Source: Halobacillus hunanensis (GTDB lineage Bacteria > Bacillota > Bacilli > Bacillales > Halobacillaceae). Taken from it: a stretch of 64,000 nt of DNA. The stretch lies in assembly GCF_900166655.1 (NCBI RefSeq), contig NZ_FVZB01000005.1, forward strand, positions 124,001 through 188,000, in the 5' to 3' direction. Under the pieces are notes generated by a model. It was not told the DNA's origin, made no database searches, and saw only the letters and a list, made by a program, of their open reading frames with translations. The translations under genes and the position numbers were made by a program. This document shows positions 8,547 through 16,650 of the stretch, piece by piece (positions within the stretch are counted from its first letter, which is position 1; each line of letters begins with the position of its first letter).

Positions 8547-8599
8547 ATCCTTCCACCTCAGGTCATCCATTTTATGGATGACCTGAGGTGGAAGGATTT
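8547..8599. repeat. Perfect palindrome, repeat family A
   Basis: Two exact 25-nt arms (AATCCTTCCACCTCAGGTCA and the following CCAT, and its complement) surround a TTT centre. The core CCACCTCAGGTCATCCA recurs at 6944, 28547 and 56717. It lies in the divergent intergenic region and ends 34 nt before the start of the flavin reductase gene, without a T-run on either side. Confidence 0.92.
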
Positions 8600-8633
8600 G
8601 GGTGTGGTATGATATGGGAGAGGGAGGACGTAT

Positions 8634-9233
8634 ATGATTATTCAGCAGGATCAGTTTCATGAACATAATATGAGTAAGCTTATAAAGGGGGCTGTTGTTC
8701 CACGGCCGATTGCCTGGGTATCCAGTATTTCCAGCAAAGGGGATCAAAATTTGGCGCCGTTCAGTTTTTTTACCGTCGCTTCCATGAACCCTATAACCCT
8801 TTGCTTTTCCGTGGGAGCAGAAGGCCGGACAAAGGATACATTGGTGAACATCAGAGAAACAGGACAGTTTGTCGTCAATATCGTATCCGAATCGCTCGCC
8901 AATCAGATGTATGAAAGCAGTAAAGCCTACGATTACCAAGAAGATGAATTCAAGAAAACAGGTCTAAAGGCAGCTGAGAGCAAGAGGGTTCAACCACCTC
9001 GGGTAAGTGAAGCACCAGTTAATATAGAATGTGAACTTGACCAGATCATTGAAATTGGAACGAATCATCTCATTCTTGGAAAAGTGGTGTGCTATCATAT
9101 CCAAGAAGATGTTTATATGGAAAGAGACAAAGTGGATCCCTTCAAACTTGCACCTGTCGGCAGGATGGCTGGTGATTACACATATATCAAAGAGTTCTAT
9201 AACTTGCCAACAACAGATAAGGATAATTCATAA
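8634..9233 (+). CDS. Flavin reductase-like domain protein
   Basis: A 199-residue FMN-binding split-barrel protein of the DIM6/NTAB (flavin reductase-like) family. It shows GAVVPRPIAWVSSISSKGDQNLAPFSFFTVASMNPITLCFS, the FMN phosphate and isoalloxazine contact region, KDTLVNIRETGQFVVNIV, ESKRVQPPRVSEAPVNIECEL and ILGKVVCYHI. Such proteins reduce or bind flavin and often serve monooxygenases; the partner is unknown. ATG 8634 is preceded by GAGAGGGAGGAC. The spacing from the family-A palindrome is only 34 nt. Confidence 0.88.
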   Translation: MIIQQDQFHEHNMSKLIKGAVVPRPIAWVSSISSKGDQNLAPFSFFTVASMNPITLCFSVGAEGRTKDTLVNIRETGQFVVNIVSESLANQMYESSKAYDYQEDEFKKTGLKAAESKRVQPPRVSEAPVNIECELDQIIEIGTNHLILGKVVCYHIQEDVYMERDKVDPFKLAPVGRMAGDYTYIKEFYNLPTTDKDNS

Positions 9234-9269
9234 TCACCTGCATCTTTTAGTAGATCAGGTGTTTTTTTA
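9233..9269 (+). terminator. Terminator after flavin reductase gene
   Basis: ATCACCTG and CAGGTGTTTTTTT form a 6-bp stem with a 15-nt loop and seven T. Confidence 0.75.
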
Positions 9270-9340
9270 CGGATTTTTTCTCTCAAATCGAATTTCTTAA
9301 AAAAAATACTTCTCAAACTTCATTTTGTTATATATACTAT

Positions 9341-9376
9341 CACTGTACTATGGTTATTAATACAGTTAGTACAGTG
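9341..9376. promoter_or_regulatory. Inverted-repeat operator of the YtrA-type regulator
   Basis: CACTGTACTA at 9341-9350 and TAGTACAGTG at 9367-9376 are exact 10-bp inverted arms separated by 16 nt, just upstream of the GntR/YtrA-type gene. Position and symmetry suggest an autoregulatory operator. Binding is inferred. Confidence 0.75.
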
Positions 9377-9396
9377 AGGTTTGAGGAGGTGTATTT

Positions 9397-9774
9397 ATGT
9401 TCGAGTTAGATATAAGGAGCCGTAAACCCATTTATGAACAACTTGTAGAAAAACTTAAACATCTTATTATTAATGACATTTTACAGGAAGATGAAAAGCT
9501 CCCGTCTGTTCGTGAACTGGCTCAACAGCTGACCATTAATCCCAATACTATACAAAAAGCTTATCGAGAACTCGAAACACAAGGATACACCTATTCTGTT
9601 AAAGGGAAAGGGAGTTTCGTTAATCCCGCTTCCCCATTTAAGGACAAGCAAAAAATAGGAGAAGTGCGGGCAGAACTAAAGAAGCTGTATGCAGAAGCGA
9701 TATATCTCGGTATGACGGTACAAGACATAAAGGCATTAGTTGATGAAGTAAAGGGGGGACCTGATCATGATTGA
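9397..9774 (+). CDS. GntR family regulator, YtrA subfamily
   Basis: A 125-residue repressor-type protein with an N-terminal winged helix-turn-helix (IRSRKPIYEQLVEKLKHLIINDILQEDEKLPSVRELAQQL, NPNTIQKAYRELETQGYTYSVKGKGSFV) and a short C-terminal dimerisation tail. This length and tail define the YtrA subfamily, which controls ABC transporter operons, in B. subtilis in response to cell-wall antibiotics. ATG 9397 follows GAGGAGG. It overlaps the downstream ATPase gene by 8 nt and a 10-bp inverted repeat lies upstream, so autoregulation of the operon is likely. The inducer is unknown. Confidence 0.9.
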   Translation: MFELDIRSRKPIYEQLVEKLKHLIINDILQEDEKLPSVRELAQQLTINPNTIQKAYRELETQGYTYSVKGKGSFVNPASPFKDKQKIGEVRAELKKLYAEAIYLGMTVQDIKALVDEVKGGPDHD

Positions 9775-10666
9775 GGTGAAGAACATCACTAAATCTTTTG
9801 CAAAAGATTTGGTTGTGAGCGATGTAAGCTTTCATGTGAAACAAGGGTCGATTTATGGGCTTCTTGGTTCAAATGGTGCCGGTAAAACGACTCTCATGCG
9901 TTTAATAAGCGGAATTCTAAAGCAGAACTCAGGTACGATACACATGTTTGGTGAAGACGTATTCGAGAATTTACGTGTAAAAAGCAGACTCGTCTTTATA
10001 CCGGATTCTCTTTATTTCTTTCCACAATACAATGTAAAACAGCTTGCCAAGTATTATAAGGAAATGTATCCAAATTGGAGTGAGGAACGCTACGAACAGC
10101 TCAAGAAGATCTTTAATTTGGATGAGAATAAGAAAGTACATCAGTTTTCGAAAGGCATGCAGAGACAAGTTGTGTTTTGGTTGTCAATGTCAGCAATGCC
10201 CGACATTTTAATTTTGGACGAACCGTTCGATGGCCTTGATGCCGTGATGAGAAGGAAAATTAAGAGTCTAATCATTCAAGATGTAGCAGAGCGTGCCATG
10301 ACGGTCCTTATTTCTTCTCATAATCTGCGGGAAGTAGAAGATATTTGTGACTACATAGGCATTTTGCACGAAGGGGAAGTGTTACTTCAGAGGGACTTAG
10401 ACGATTTAAAAACAGACATCCATAAAGTTCAGGTTGCCTTTAAAGACTTCGATATAGCTCCGCTTAAGCGCAGGCTGGATATTTTATATCATGAGAAACG
10501 GGGGAGTGTCTATCTTCTAATTGTTAAGGGAAATGAGGAGGAAATAAGCCATACGATTGAAAAGTATTCTCCTGTTCTGTACGATCGCCTGCCTCTAACT
10601 CTAGAAGAAATCTTTATTTATGAATTGGGAGGTGCAGGATATGCCATTGAAAACATCACCGTTTAA
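9767..10666 (+). CDS. ABC transporter ATP-binding protein
   Basis: A 299-residue ATPase with Walker A GSNGAGKTT near residue 37, signature segment FSKGMQRQV (a divergent LSGGQ), Walker B ILILDEPFDGLD and the H-loop ISSHNL. About 80 extra C-terminal residues follow, as in export-type ATPases of the CcmA/YtrB group. ATG 9767 is preceded by AAAGGGGGG and overlaps the regulator gene; the C-terminal coding region overlaps the start of the membrane partner gene. Likely exports or relieves a membrane-active compound together with the next protein. Confidence 0.9.
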   Translation: MIEVKNITKSFAKDLVVSDVSFHVKQGSIYGLLGSNGAGKTTLMRLISGILKQNSGTIHMFGEDVFENLRVKSRLVFIPDSLYFFPQYNVKQLAKYYKEMYPNWSEERYEQLKKIFNLDENKKVHQFSKGMQRQVVFWLSMSAMPDILILDEPFDGLDAVMRRKIKSLIIQDVAERAMTVLISSHNLREVEDICDYIGILHEGEVLLQRDLDDLKTDIHKVQVAFKDFDIAPLKRRLDILYHEKRGSVYLLIVKGNEEEISHTIEKYSPVLYDRLPLTLEEIFIYELGGAGYAIENITV

Positions 10667-12596
10667 AAAAGAGGTCATCAAACAAGATTTTAGAAATGTC
10701 GGCTGGATTGGAATCGTCTACTTAATCGGATTACTATTCACCTTGCCTCTTCAACTGGTGATGGACATGAACAATGAACACAGTAGAGAAATGTATTATG
10801 AAAATGGATTATTTGATCCAGTTTTCCTGTATGGAATTCAAATGATTTTACTATTTGTTCTGCCTGTACTAATGGCCATTTTTCTATTTCGTTACGTTCA
10901 TGTCAGGGGATCAGCTGACTTCATTCATAGTTTGCCAATTAAGAGAAGTTCATTATTTAACTATCATATTATCTCAGGAGCGCTTCTTTTAATTCTTCCG
11001 ATTTTAATTACAGGCGCCATTCTCTTTGTCTCTTATTTTATATGGGATGTAGGAAACTACTATACTCTCAGCGATTTAGGCTACTGGGCTTCTGTTTTTG
11101 CGGTATTCTCACTCTTTCTATTTATAACAAGTATTTTTGTTGGATCTCTAACCGGATTATCAGCTGTACAGGGTGTATTAACGTATGTTCTATTGTTATT
11201 CCCAGCTGGTATGTACGGATTAATTTCCTATAATCTGGAACTTTTCGTGAAAGGCTTTTCTGTTGATAAGGCGATGGCACAGGCTATTGAAAAATATTTG
11301 CCTCTTCTAGATTTTTTAATGTATCAACCTAGAACTCCGATCGGTATGGAGGTCAGTCCACCTGTCGATTCCACAAGTATAGTAGTTTATTTAGGTTTAA
11401 CTATTTTGTTATACGCGGCTTCCTTATTAATCTATCAAAAACGTAATATCGAGAACGGTAACCAGGCAATCGCTGTGCTCACTCTTCGGCCCGCTTTTAA
11501 ATATGGAGCTACCTTTTGTTTTATGCTGCTTGGAGGTATGTATTTTAGCGAATCTCAATTAAGCTACTCTTGGTTGTTTATCGGCTATGCTATTGGAGCA
11601 ATCTTTGGTTTTATCCTATCTGATATGCTTCTACAAAAAACATGGCGTGTTTTTCATATTCGTAAGTTGAAAGGATTAGGCAGCTATGCTGCAGTAGTTG
11701 TCATTCTCATATTAGCCCTGCCGATTATTGCCAGAGGGTATGAGTCGGCTGTACCAGCTAAAGATGAGATTAAAAATGTGTACATGGGCAGTAGTTATTC
11801 CGATTACCAAACGAAACGTGAATTAAGTGCTCCTCTAATTCACGGGTCAGACAACGTTGAGGCAGTAAGAAGAGTGCATGATGAGTTAATTGATGCAGCA
11901 AAACCGATGGAAGAGGGAAAACGTACAATCTTCTTAGCCTATGAATTAAATAATGGTGATAAGGTTTTTCGTGAATATCAGGTGAACCAACAACGAAGAA
12001 TTCCCTACATGGAAAAGGTCTATAGCAGTGAAGAATATAAACGGATGACTTATGATGTATTTCAATTAGCTCCTTCAAAAGTAGATCAGTTAACGCTGCA
12101 TCCCCCCATGTCGGAAGAGGGGCCAGTAAGAATTACTGACAATGAAGAAGTAACCCGTGCCTTACAGCTAATCAAGAAAGATATCCTAAGCCAATCCTAT
12201 CGAAAGCCTAACAGGTTTGCTACAGGTCTGGATATCGGGATAGGCTACGAGAATTATAACGTTCAACTCTCCACAAGTTTTACGAACTTTAACCAATGGC
12301 TTAAGGATGAAGGTTTATATGATCAAGCGTACCTGCAAGCGAAGGACGTGCATAAAATAGAAGTCCTCAGGGTGAGTTCAGAAGCGAGAAAAGGGGAAAG
12401 TCCGTTTGATATCTTACTAAGGGAAAATGGTTTAGAAACATCGGACAAAGAAAAGATTGCTGATGTGATTTCTGCCGCAAATGATGTAGGTGACGGTTAC
12501 CTGATTGGTTTTTACCAAAGCGAGGATGAAATTTCTACGATCGCTAATCTAGAAGCAGGTGAAGCACCAGATTGGATTACGAATCATTTTAAATAA
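10641..12596 (+). CDS. ABC transporter permease with large extracytoplasmic region
   Basis: A 651-residue membrane protein. The first half carries about eight to ten hydrophobic spans (starting GWIGIVYLIGLLFTLPLQLV) and contains HSLPIKRSSLFNYH, a segment typical of YtrC/YtrD-like ABC-2 permeases. From about residue 370 the protein is hydrophilic and would lie outside the membrane. The frame also opens at 10620, but ATG 10641 is chosen for its GGGAGG at 10 nt. It overlaps the ATPase gene by 26 nt. Substrate unknown. Confidence 0.8.
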   Translation: MPLKTSPFKKEVIKQDFRNVGWIGIVYLIGLLFTLPLQLVMDMNNEHSREMYYENGLFDPVFLYGIQMILLFVLPVLMAIFLFRYVHVRGSADFIHSLPIKRSSLFNYHIISGALLLILPILITGAILFVSYFIWDVGNYYTLSDLGYWASVFAVFSLFLFITSIFVGSLTGLSAVQGVLTYVLLLFPAGMYGLISYNLELFVKGFSVDKAMAQAIEKYLPLLDFLMYQPRTPIGMEVSPPVDSTSIVVYLGLTILLYAASLLIYQKRNIENGNQAIAVLTLRPAFKYGATFCFMLLGGMYFSESQLSYSWLFIGYAIGAIFGFILSDMLLQKTWRVFHIRKLKGLGSYAAVVVILILALPIIARGYESAVPAKDEIKNVYMGSSYSDYQTKRELSAPLIHGSDNVEAVRRVHDELIDAAKPMEEGKRTIFLAYELNNGDKVFREYQVNQQRRIPYMEKVYSSEEYKRMTYDVFQLAPSKVDQLTLHPPMSEEGPVRITDNEEVTRALQLIKKDILSQSYRKPNRFATGLDIGIGYENYNVQLSTSFTNFNQWLKDEGLYDQAYLQAKDVHKIEVLRVSSEARKGESPFDILLRENGLETSDKEKIADVISAANDVGDGYLIGFYQSEDEISTIANLEAGEAPDWITNHFK

Positions 12597-12619
12597 TTGT
12601 GAAGAAAGGAAACATAAAG

Positions 12620-13147
12620 ATGGAAGAAGATTTTGATGGAATCTATCTGCACTATTATAACAGAGTCTATTATGCAGCTTACCGAGTGACAAAGGAAAAA
12701 CGCTCTGCAGAGGACGTTCTTCAGGAAACGTTTATAAAAGCCTATCGAAATCTTAACCAGCTTAAAGATGGGGAGAAAATCGGGGCATGGTTGTCTACTA
12801 CTGCTACCCGAACGGCTATTGATCTTTTGCGAAAAGAGAGAAAGTACGTTGTAACAGAGGTCGAAGAAGTGTCACCCCCAGCAGGTGAAGCTGCTTTGCT
12901 TCGTTCGACCGTAGAAGAATCTTGTGAGGAGCGTGCAATAGAAGAAGAGGTATGGCAAAAAACTAATACCTTGTCTCCGAAATTGAAGGAGATCTTTAAG
13001 ATGAAATATTACTTTTATTATAAGGAGGCTGACATTGCTGAACAACTACAGTTATCACTTTCGGCTGTGAAATCAAGGCTCCACCGAGCAAGAAATTACA
13101 TGAAAAAACATATGGAAGGTCTGATCGGACAAGATCAAACGGCATAA
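12620..13147 (+). CDS. ECF-type RNA polymerase sigma factor
   Basis: A 175-residue sigma-70 family protein with region 2 (HYYNRVYYAAYRVTKEKRSAEDVLQETFIKAYRNL) and region 4 (LSPKLKEIFKMKYYFYYKEADIAEQLQLSLSAVKSRLHRAR). It begins 24 nt after the ABC permease, with ATG 12620 behind AAAGGA. No anti-sigma factor gene follows; a strong terminator comes at once. It is probably cotranscribed with the YtrA/ABC genes, which would place a transcription initiation factor under the same stress signal. Target promoters are unknown. Confidence 0.88.
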   Translation: MEEDFDGIYLHYYNRVYYAAYRVTKEKRSAEDVLQETFIKAYRNLNQLKDGEKIGAWLSTTATRTAIDLLRKERKYVVTEVEEVSPPAGEAALLRSTVEESCEERAIEEEVWQKTNTLSPKLKEIFKMKYYFYYKEADIAEQLQLSLSAVKSRLHRARNYMKKHMEGLIGQDQTA

Positions 13148-13172
13148 AAAAACCCGCTTTTGGCGGGTTTTT
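13144..13172. terminator. Bidirectional terminator
   Basis: AAAAAACCCGC and GCGGGTTTTT pair around TTTTG between the convergent sigma factor and lipoprotein genes, with T-runs on both strands. Confidence 0.9.
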
Positions 13173-13692
13173 AAATTTCAGGAGTCGGCGTGGGTTCGGC
13201 ATAACCTTGTTTGTATTGAGCATCGATGTCCTCTCGGATTTCCTCCACTGATTTGCCGTTTTGGTAGTCAATCATAGCCTGAGCGGCAATTTCAAGACAT
13301 ACTCCACACTTTGTTCCATGTTCGTCCCAAACAATGGCCCCGTTTTCTTTGTTTTCATGTATAAAACAGTCGTAGTTATTTTTATGGCCGACAGATTCAC
13401 CACAGCCGCAATAACATGGCATTTGTTCTAATAATTCTTTATGCTGAGAAGCTGATGTATAGATAAGCTGCATATTTTCAGGTTTGCTTTTTAAAAACTC
13501 CGGCATCACTTCGTAACTCGGTGTTTCAACTCGTTTATCCCCCATTACCATGTGGCTGGAATGTTGTTGGGACTGAGTTTCAGGTTGCGAGGGGGATGAG
13601 GTATGCTGTGATTCTTCTGTATGATTGCTTGAACAACCCGTTAGTAAACTGCCTAACAAAAAAGCGCCTGCGATCAAAAGCTTTTTTTTCAT
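13171..13692 (-). CDS. PCYCGC-motif lipoprotein
   Basis: A 173-residue exported lipoprotein. The signal peptide ends in LLTGC, with Cys20 as the lipidation site, followed by a Ser/Gln/His-rich linker. The mature domain carries MPCYCGCGESVGHKNNYDCF and later GTKCGVCLEIA, giving seven cysteines in two clusters, and ends EPTPTPEI. This matches the Bacillaceae family named for its PCYCGC motif; a metal-binding or redox role is plausible but not established. ATG 13692 follows AAAGGAGAATG. It is convergent with the sigma factor gene. Confidence 0.85.
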   Translation of the reverse strand: MKKKLLIAGAFLLGSLLTGCSSNHTEESQHTSSPSQPETQSQQHSSHMVMGDKRVETPSYEVMPEFLKSKPENMQLIYTSASQHKELLEQMPCYCGCGESVGHKNNYDCFIHENKENGAIVWDEHGTKCGVCLEIAAQAMIDYQNGKSVEEIREDIDAQYKQGYAEPTPTPEI

Positions 13693-14015
13693 TCATGCAT
13701 TCTCCTTTCAGGTAACACTCGCTTCTATCTTAGACGCTATCAAGCTGGAGAGCAAGCAGGTAATCAAAAGTTCGAAAATTAGACATGGAGGAATTTCTAA
13801 CCTTAGCTGCCCATTTATCATACAAAATGAATCAGGCTGATAGAAAAAAACGATCACCTTATGTGGGCCTGGAAAGTCGGATGCCCACTATAAATTCAAT
13901 ATGTATATTTGGGGAATAATCAAAAAGGCAGGAGGATTTGTATTACGGACAGATGTTCAATCATGCAAATATAAGGGTATAACAACTAGACAAATCATAA
14001 GGAAGAGGTGAATGT
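13693..14015. other. Intergenic region, no gene recognised
   Basis: No reading frame with a ribosome binding site was found. One imperfect hairpin is visible at 13859-13892 (TTATGTGGGC pairing to GCCCACTATAA), without a T-run. The ribosome binding site of the next gene (GGAAGAGGTG) lies at its right end. Confidence 0.5.
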
Positions 14016-14288
14016 ATGCGAAACATCCTAAAAGAGGGCGATCAATTTGTGATGAGGGAAGAAGGCAACCGTATTGCAGAAATTTCTGTTGTTCCCTCGG
14101 GGAGTGACCGGCTTATTCTAGATCATACCTTTGTTTCGGAAGCGCATCGTGAGGAAGGGATTGGCGAAAAGCTCGTGGAAAGGGTTGTCGAATTTGCCCG
14201 TGAGGAGAATAAAAAGATTATCCCATTATGTTCTTTTGCAAAGAGTGTGATGGAGCAAAATAAGGCTTATCAGGATGTTTTAAATTAG
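14016..14288 (+). CDS. Short GNAT-like N-acetyltransferase (YjdJ type)
   Basis: A 90-residue protein of the minimal GCN5-related fold. It has a beta strand LILDHTFVSEAHREEGIGEKLVERVVEFARE, where the EEGIGEKL segment corresponds to the acetyl-CoA pyrophosphate loop, then KIIPLCSFAKSVMEQNKAYQDVL, a C-terminal signature of this short family. Typical members are 90-100 residues, so it looks complete. Substrate unknown. ATG 14016 follows GGAAGAGGTG. A terminator comes 15 nt after the stop. Confidence 0.82.
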   Translation: MRNILKEGDQFVMREEGNRIAEISVVPSGSDRLILDHTFVSEAHREEGIGEKLVERVVEFAREENKKIIPLCSFAKSVMEQNKAYQDVLN

Positions 14289-14302
14289 TCCTTTTTCAAA
14301 AT

Positions 14303-14345
14303 AAGAAACCTCCCCGAGCTCTTCAGCATGCAGGGAGGTTTCTTT
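14303..14345. terminator. Terminator after GNAT-like gene
   Basis: AAGAAACCTCCC and GGGAGGTTTCTT form a 12-bp stem around an 18-nt loop. Confidence 0.8.
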
Positions 14346-14366
14346 AGGCCCGCAGGACGCGGGATA

Positions 14367-14402
14367 GTTCGGTGTTTCCATGCATTTTGAACTTAACCGA
14401 AC
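14367..14402. repeat. GTTCGGT hairpin repeat, family B, copy 1
   Basis: GTTCGGTGTT opens and GAACTTAACCGAAC closes a hairpin-forming unit; the same outer sequences occur at 19815-19853 with a different centre. Here the inner stem is weaker. It lies between the GNAT terminator and the iron-binding lipoprotein gene. Confidence 0.75.
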
Positions 14403-14459
14403 TTTCTTTATCTCGTTTTTAAACTAGCTTCCGCAGTCGTGTCCATCAGCGCTTAATCC

Positions 14460-15416
14460 TTATTTAGTCAGAGTTTTGACGATTTTATCAATCGACATAC
14501 TATGAGCGATTACGCCATCAATCGTCCAGTGACTAGGTTTATTCATGATATAAACTTGATCGTTTTTAGCAGCAGGAATACTCTGCCAGACGGAACTGTT
14601 CTTCAGAGTTTCTAATCCTGCTTCTCCTTCAGAGCCAATTAAAAATACATGATCTGCTTTAAGCTGGCCTAACTTTTCTAGTGATATAGGCTTCCATTGT
14701 TCGCCTGCCTCAGGGAGGTTTTTAACAAATTTGGGTTGGGTAACTCCCATTTCGTTATAGACTACCTCGGCAATATAGCGGTTATTTTCAAATACAAAAA
14801 ACTGGTCTCCTATCGTCCATACGAAGGCGACTGATTCATCTCCGATTGCTTTCTGCAGGCTTGCTTTAGCCTCTTCCACTTTCTTGTCAAAATCAGCAAG
14901 TACTTGTTCAGCTTTATCTTGTTTTCCTAAAATGTCACCCATTTGTTTCAACTGCTTTCTCCAGTTTGAACTCACCTTCTCTTTGTATACATAAGTTGGG
15001 GCAATTTTGCTGTAATCTTCGTAACTGCCGTTTTGTAATGAGGATGGGGAACTGAAAATTAGCAGATCCGGGTTATGTTTAAGTACTTGTTCGAGCGGCA
15101 TATCCCAGGCAATCTTAGGAACTCCTTCAAGCTGTGGCTGCAAATAGTCTAGAACGTCGTTACCGATGGACCATTGAGCAGCGGGAGTCACTCCAAGAGC
15201 TAGTAAGGAATCTTCTAAGTAGGGAGCGATAATTCTTTCTGGCTCAGCCGGGATAGTGACTTTACCGGATGCATGTTCAAGGGTACGTTCTTTACTGGCA
15301 TTTTCCTCCTTCTTAGTTGAATCAGATGAACCTTCCTCACTGCCGCTTCCGCAGGCTGTGATGAAAGTTAAAACAAATAACAAGCTAAACAATAGACTTA
15401 TTTTTTTATTAAACAT
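14460..15416 (-). CDS. Iron-siderophore ABC transporter substrate-binding lipoprotein
   Basis: A 318-residue lipoprotein that would capture a ferric siderophore at the cell surface. The signal peptide ends FITAC with lipidated Cys22, followed by a Ser/Glu/Lys linker. The class III binding-protein fold is marked by TIPAEPERIIAPYLEDSLLALGVTP, QLEGVPKI, LKHNPDLLIFSS, an alpha-helical backbone rich in Lys and Glu, and VYIMNKPSHWTIDGVIAHSMSIDKIV. The start ATG 15416 follows TTAGGAGG. It is divergent from its permease genes; two Fur boxes lie between them. Siderophore type (hydroxamate, catecholate or citrate) cannot be assigned. Confidence 0.9.
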   Translation of the reverse strand: MFNKKISLLFSLLFVLTFITACGSGSEEGSSDSTKKEENASKERTLEHASGKVTIPAEPERIIAPYLEDSLLALGVTPAAQWSIGNDVLDYLQPQLEGVPKIAWDMPLEQVLKHNPDLLIFSSPSSLQNGSYEDYSKIAPTYVYKEKVSSNWRKQLKQMGDILGKQDKAEQVLADFDKKVEEAKASLQKAIGDESVAFVWTIGDQFFVFENNRYIAEVVYNEMGVTQPKFVKNLPEAGEQWKPISLEKLGQLKADHVFLIGSEGEAGLETLKNSSVWQSIPAAKNDQVYIMNKPSHWTIDGVIAHSMSIDKIVKTLTK

Positions 15417-15448
15417 GAGGTTCCTCCTAAGTAATGATGGTCATATAC

Positions 15449-15467
15449 GATAATGATAATCATTTTC
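15449..15467. promoter_or_regulatory. Fur box 1
   Basis: GATAATGATAATCATTTTC matches the 19-bp consensus GATAATGATAATCATTATC at 18 positions. It lies 33 nt upstream of the binding-protein start and should repress that gene when iron is sufficient. Confidence 0.92.
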
Positions 15468-15546
15468 ATTTGATCAGTCAAATCTTATTTTAGTATGGGG
15501 ATAAAACCTTGAATTATGAGAAAGAGAATTATATACTAGTTTAAGT

Positions 15547-15565
15547 GATAATGATTCTCATTATA
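15547..15565. promoter_or_regulatory. Fur box 2
   Basis: GATAATGATTCTCATTATA matches the Fur consensus at 16 of 19 positions and lies 51 nt upstream of the first permease gene, so each divergent unit has its own box. Confidence 0.88.
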
Positions 15566-15615
15566 GATAAAATAAATGATTTAATGGCTGTTGGAACTAG
15601 AGAGGGTTGAATGAA

Positions 15616-16650
15616 GTGGGAGAAATAGATAAGGCTCACATAGAAGGGCTAACGAGCCGCTTTTTCCGAGCGGGAATAATTTTCGTGGGTGGTTTTTTCG
15701 CCCTGATTTTATCACTGGGGGTTTCAGTGGCACTGGGTGTAACAGATATCAAGCTAGCAACGGTGTGGCAAGCTGTCTTTGCTTTTAATCCAGAGCTGAC
15801 AAACCATCAGGTCATTAGAGAGTTAAGACTGCCGAGGGCGATTGCTGCTGCCCTTACCGGAGGGTTTCTAGCGGTTTCGGGGGCCGTGATGCAGGGGCTC
15901 ACTAGAAACCCGCTTGCCTCTCCTTCAATTATGGGCGTGACTCACGGGGCTGCTTTTGCTTTGATCATAGCGCTTGTCTTTTTCCCGGCTGTCAGCAATC
16001 TGGGCATGACGCTTGCCTCCTTTATTGGAGCTGGAGCAGGGGTGATTCTCGTGTTCGCCGTCGGTTCCTTTTCAAAAGGGGGACTTACTCCAGTTAAGCT
16101 GGCTCTTGCTGGTGTAGCAGTAGGCGGTATGCTTAGCTCGCTTTCCACAGCTATTTCACTACATTTCCAAGTCGCAAAACAAATGAGTTTCTGGTATGCA
16201 GGGGATCTATCCAGTACCAGCTGGACATCCGTGCAGCTATTGTTGGCAGCTGGGGCTGTTGGATTACTATTGGCGGTAATCATATCGAGAGCTGTGACCA
16301 TTCTAAGTTTAGGGGAAGAGGTCTCAAAAGGATTGGGACAGAACACGCTTGTCGTTAAGGCACTTGGGGTGATCGTCGTGCTTGTCTTGACGGGTGCAGC
16401 TGTGTCAGTAGCAGGAACTGTTGGGTTCCTCGGACTGGTGATTCCTCATATAACTCGTTTTCTCGTTGGAACTGATTATCGTTTAATTATACCGGTATCA
16501 GCTGTGCTTGGCGGTTTGCTGCTCGTGCTTGCTGATATGGGCGCTCGACTGATAAATGCTCCGTATGAAACACCGGTGGGAGCCATTACGGCTTGTATTG
16601 GTGTGCCTTTCTTTCTTTATCTGGCCCGCGGAGAAAGGAGCGGGTTATGA
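15616..16650 (+). CDS. Iron-siderophore ABC transporter permease (FecCD family), subunit 1
   Basis: A 344-residue BtuC/FecCD-type permease with about nine to ten spans. Family motifs are LRLPRAIAAALTGGFLAVSGAVMQGLTRNPLASPSIMGVTHGAAFA, GLLLAVI..LSLGEEVSKGLGQNT, VAGTVGFLGLVIPHITRFLVGTDYR and the DMGARLI..PYETPVGAITACIGVPFFLYL end. The frame is open to TTG 15607, but GTG 15616 is chosen because AGAGGG lies 9 nt before it. It overlaps the second permease by ATGA and pairs with it and with the ATPase at 26853. Confidence 0.9.
   Translation: MGEIDKAHIEGLTSRFFRAGIIFVGGFFALILSLGVSVALGVTDIKLATVWQAVFAFNPELTNHQVIRELRLPRAIAAALTGGFLAVSGAVMQGLTRNPLASPSIMGVTHGAAFALIIALVFFPAVSNLGMTLASFIGAGAGVILVFAVGSFSKGGLTPVKLALAGVAVGGMLSSLSTAISLHFQVAKQMSFWYAGDLSSTSWTSVQLLLAAGAVGLLLAVIISRAVTILSLGEEVSKGLGQNTLVVKALGVIVVLVLTGAAVSVAGTVGFLGLVIPHITRFLVGTDYRLIIPVSAVLGGLLLVLADMGARLINAPYETPVGAITACIGVPFFLYLARGERSGL

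Noticed and set aside
13859-13892. Hairpin as small RNA or terminator
   Set aside because: The stem is imperfect, without T-run or promoter; no support beyond the pairing.
15942-16346. 134-codon minus-strand frame within the first FecCD permease
   Set aside because: Antisense to a well-supported membrane protein; its composition reflects the complement of hydrophobic codons.
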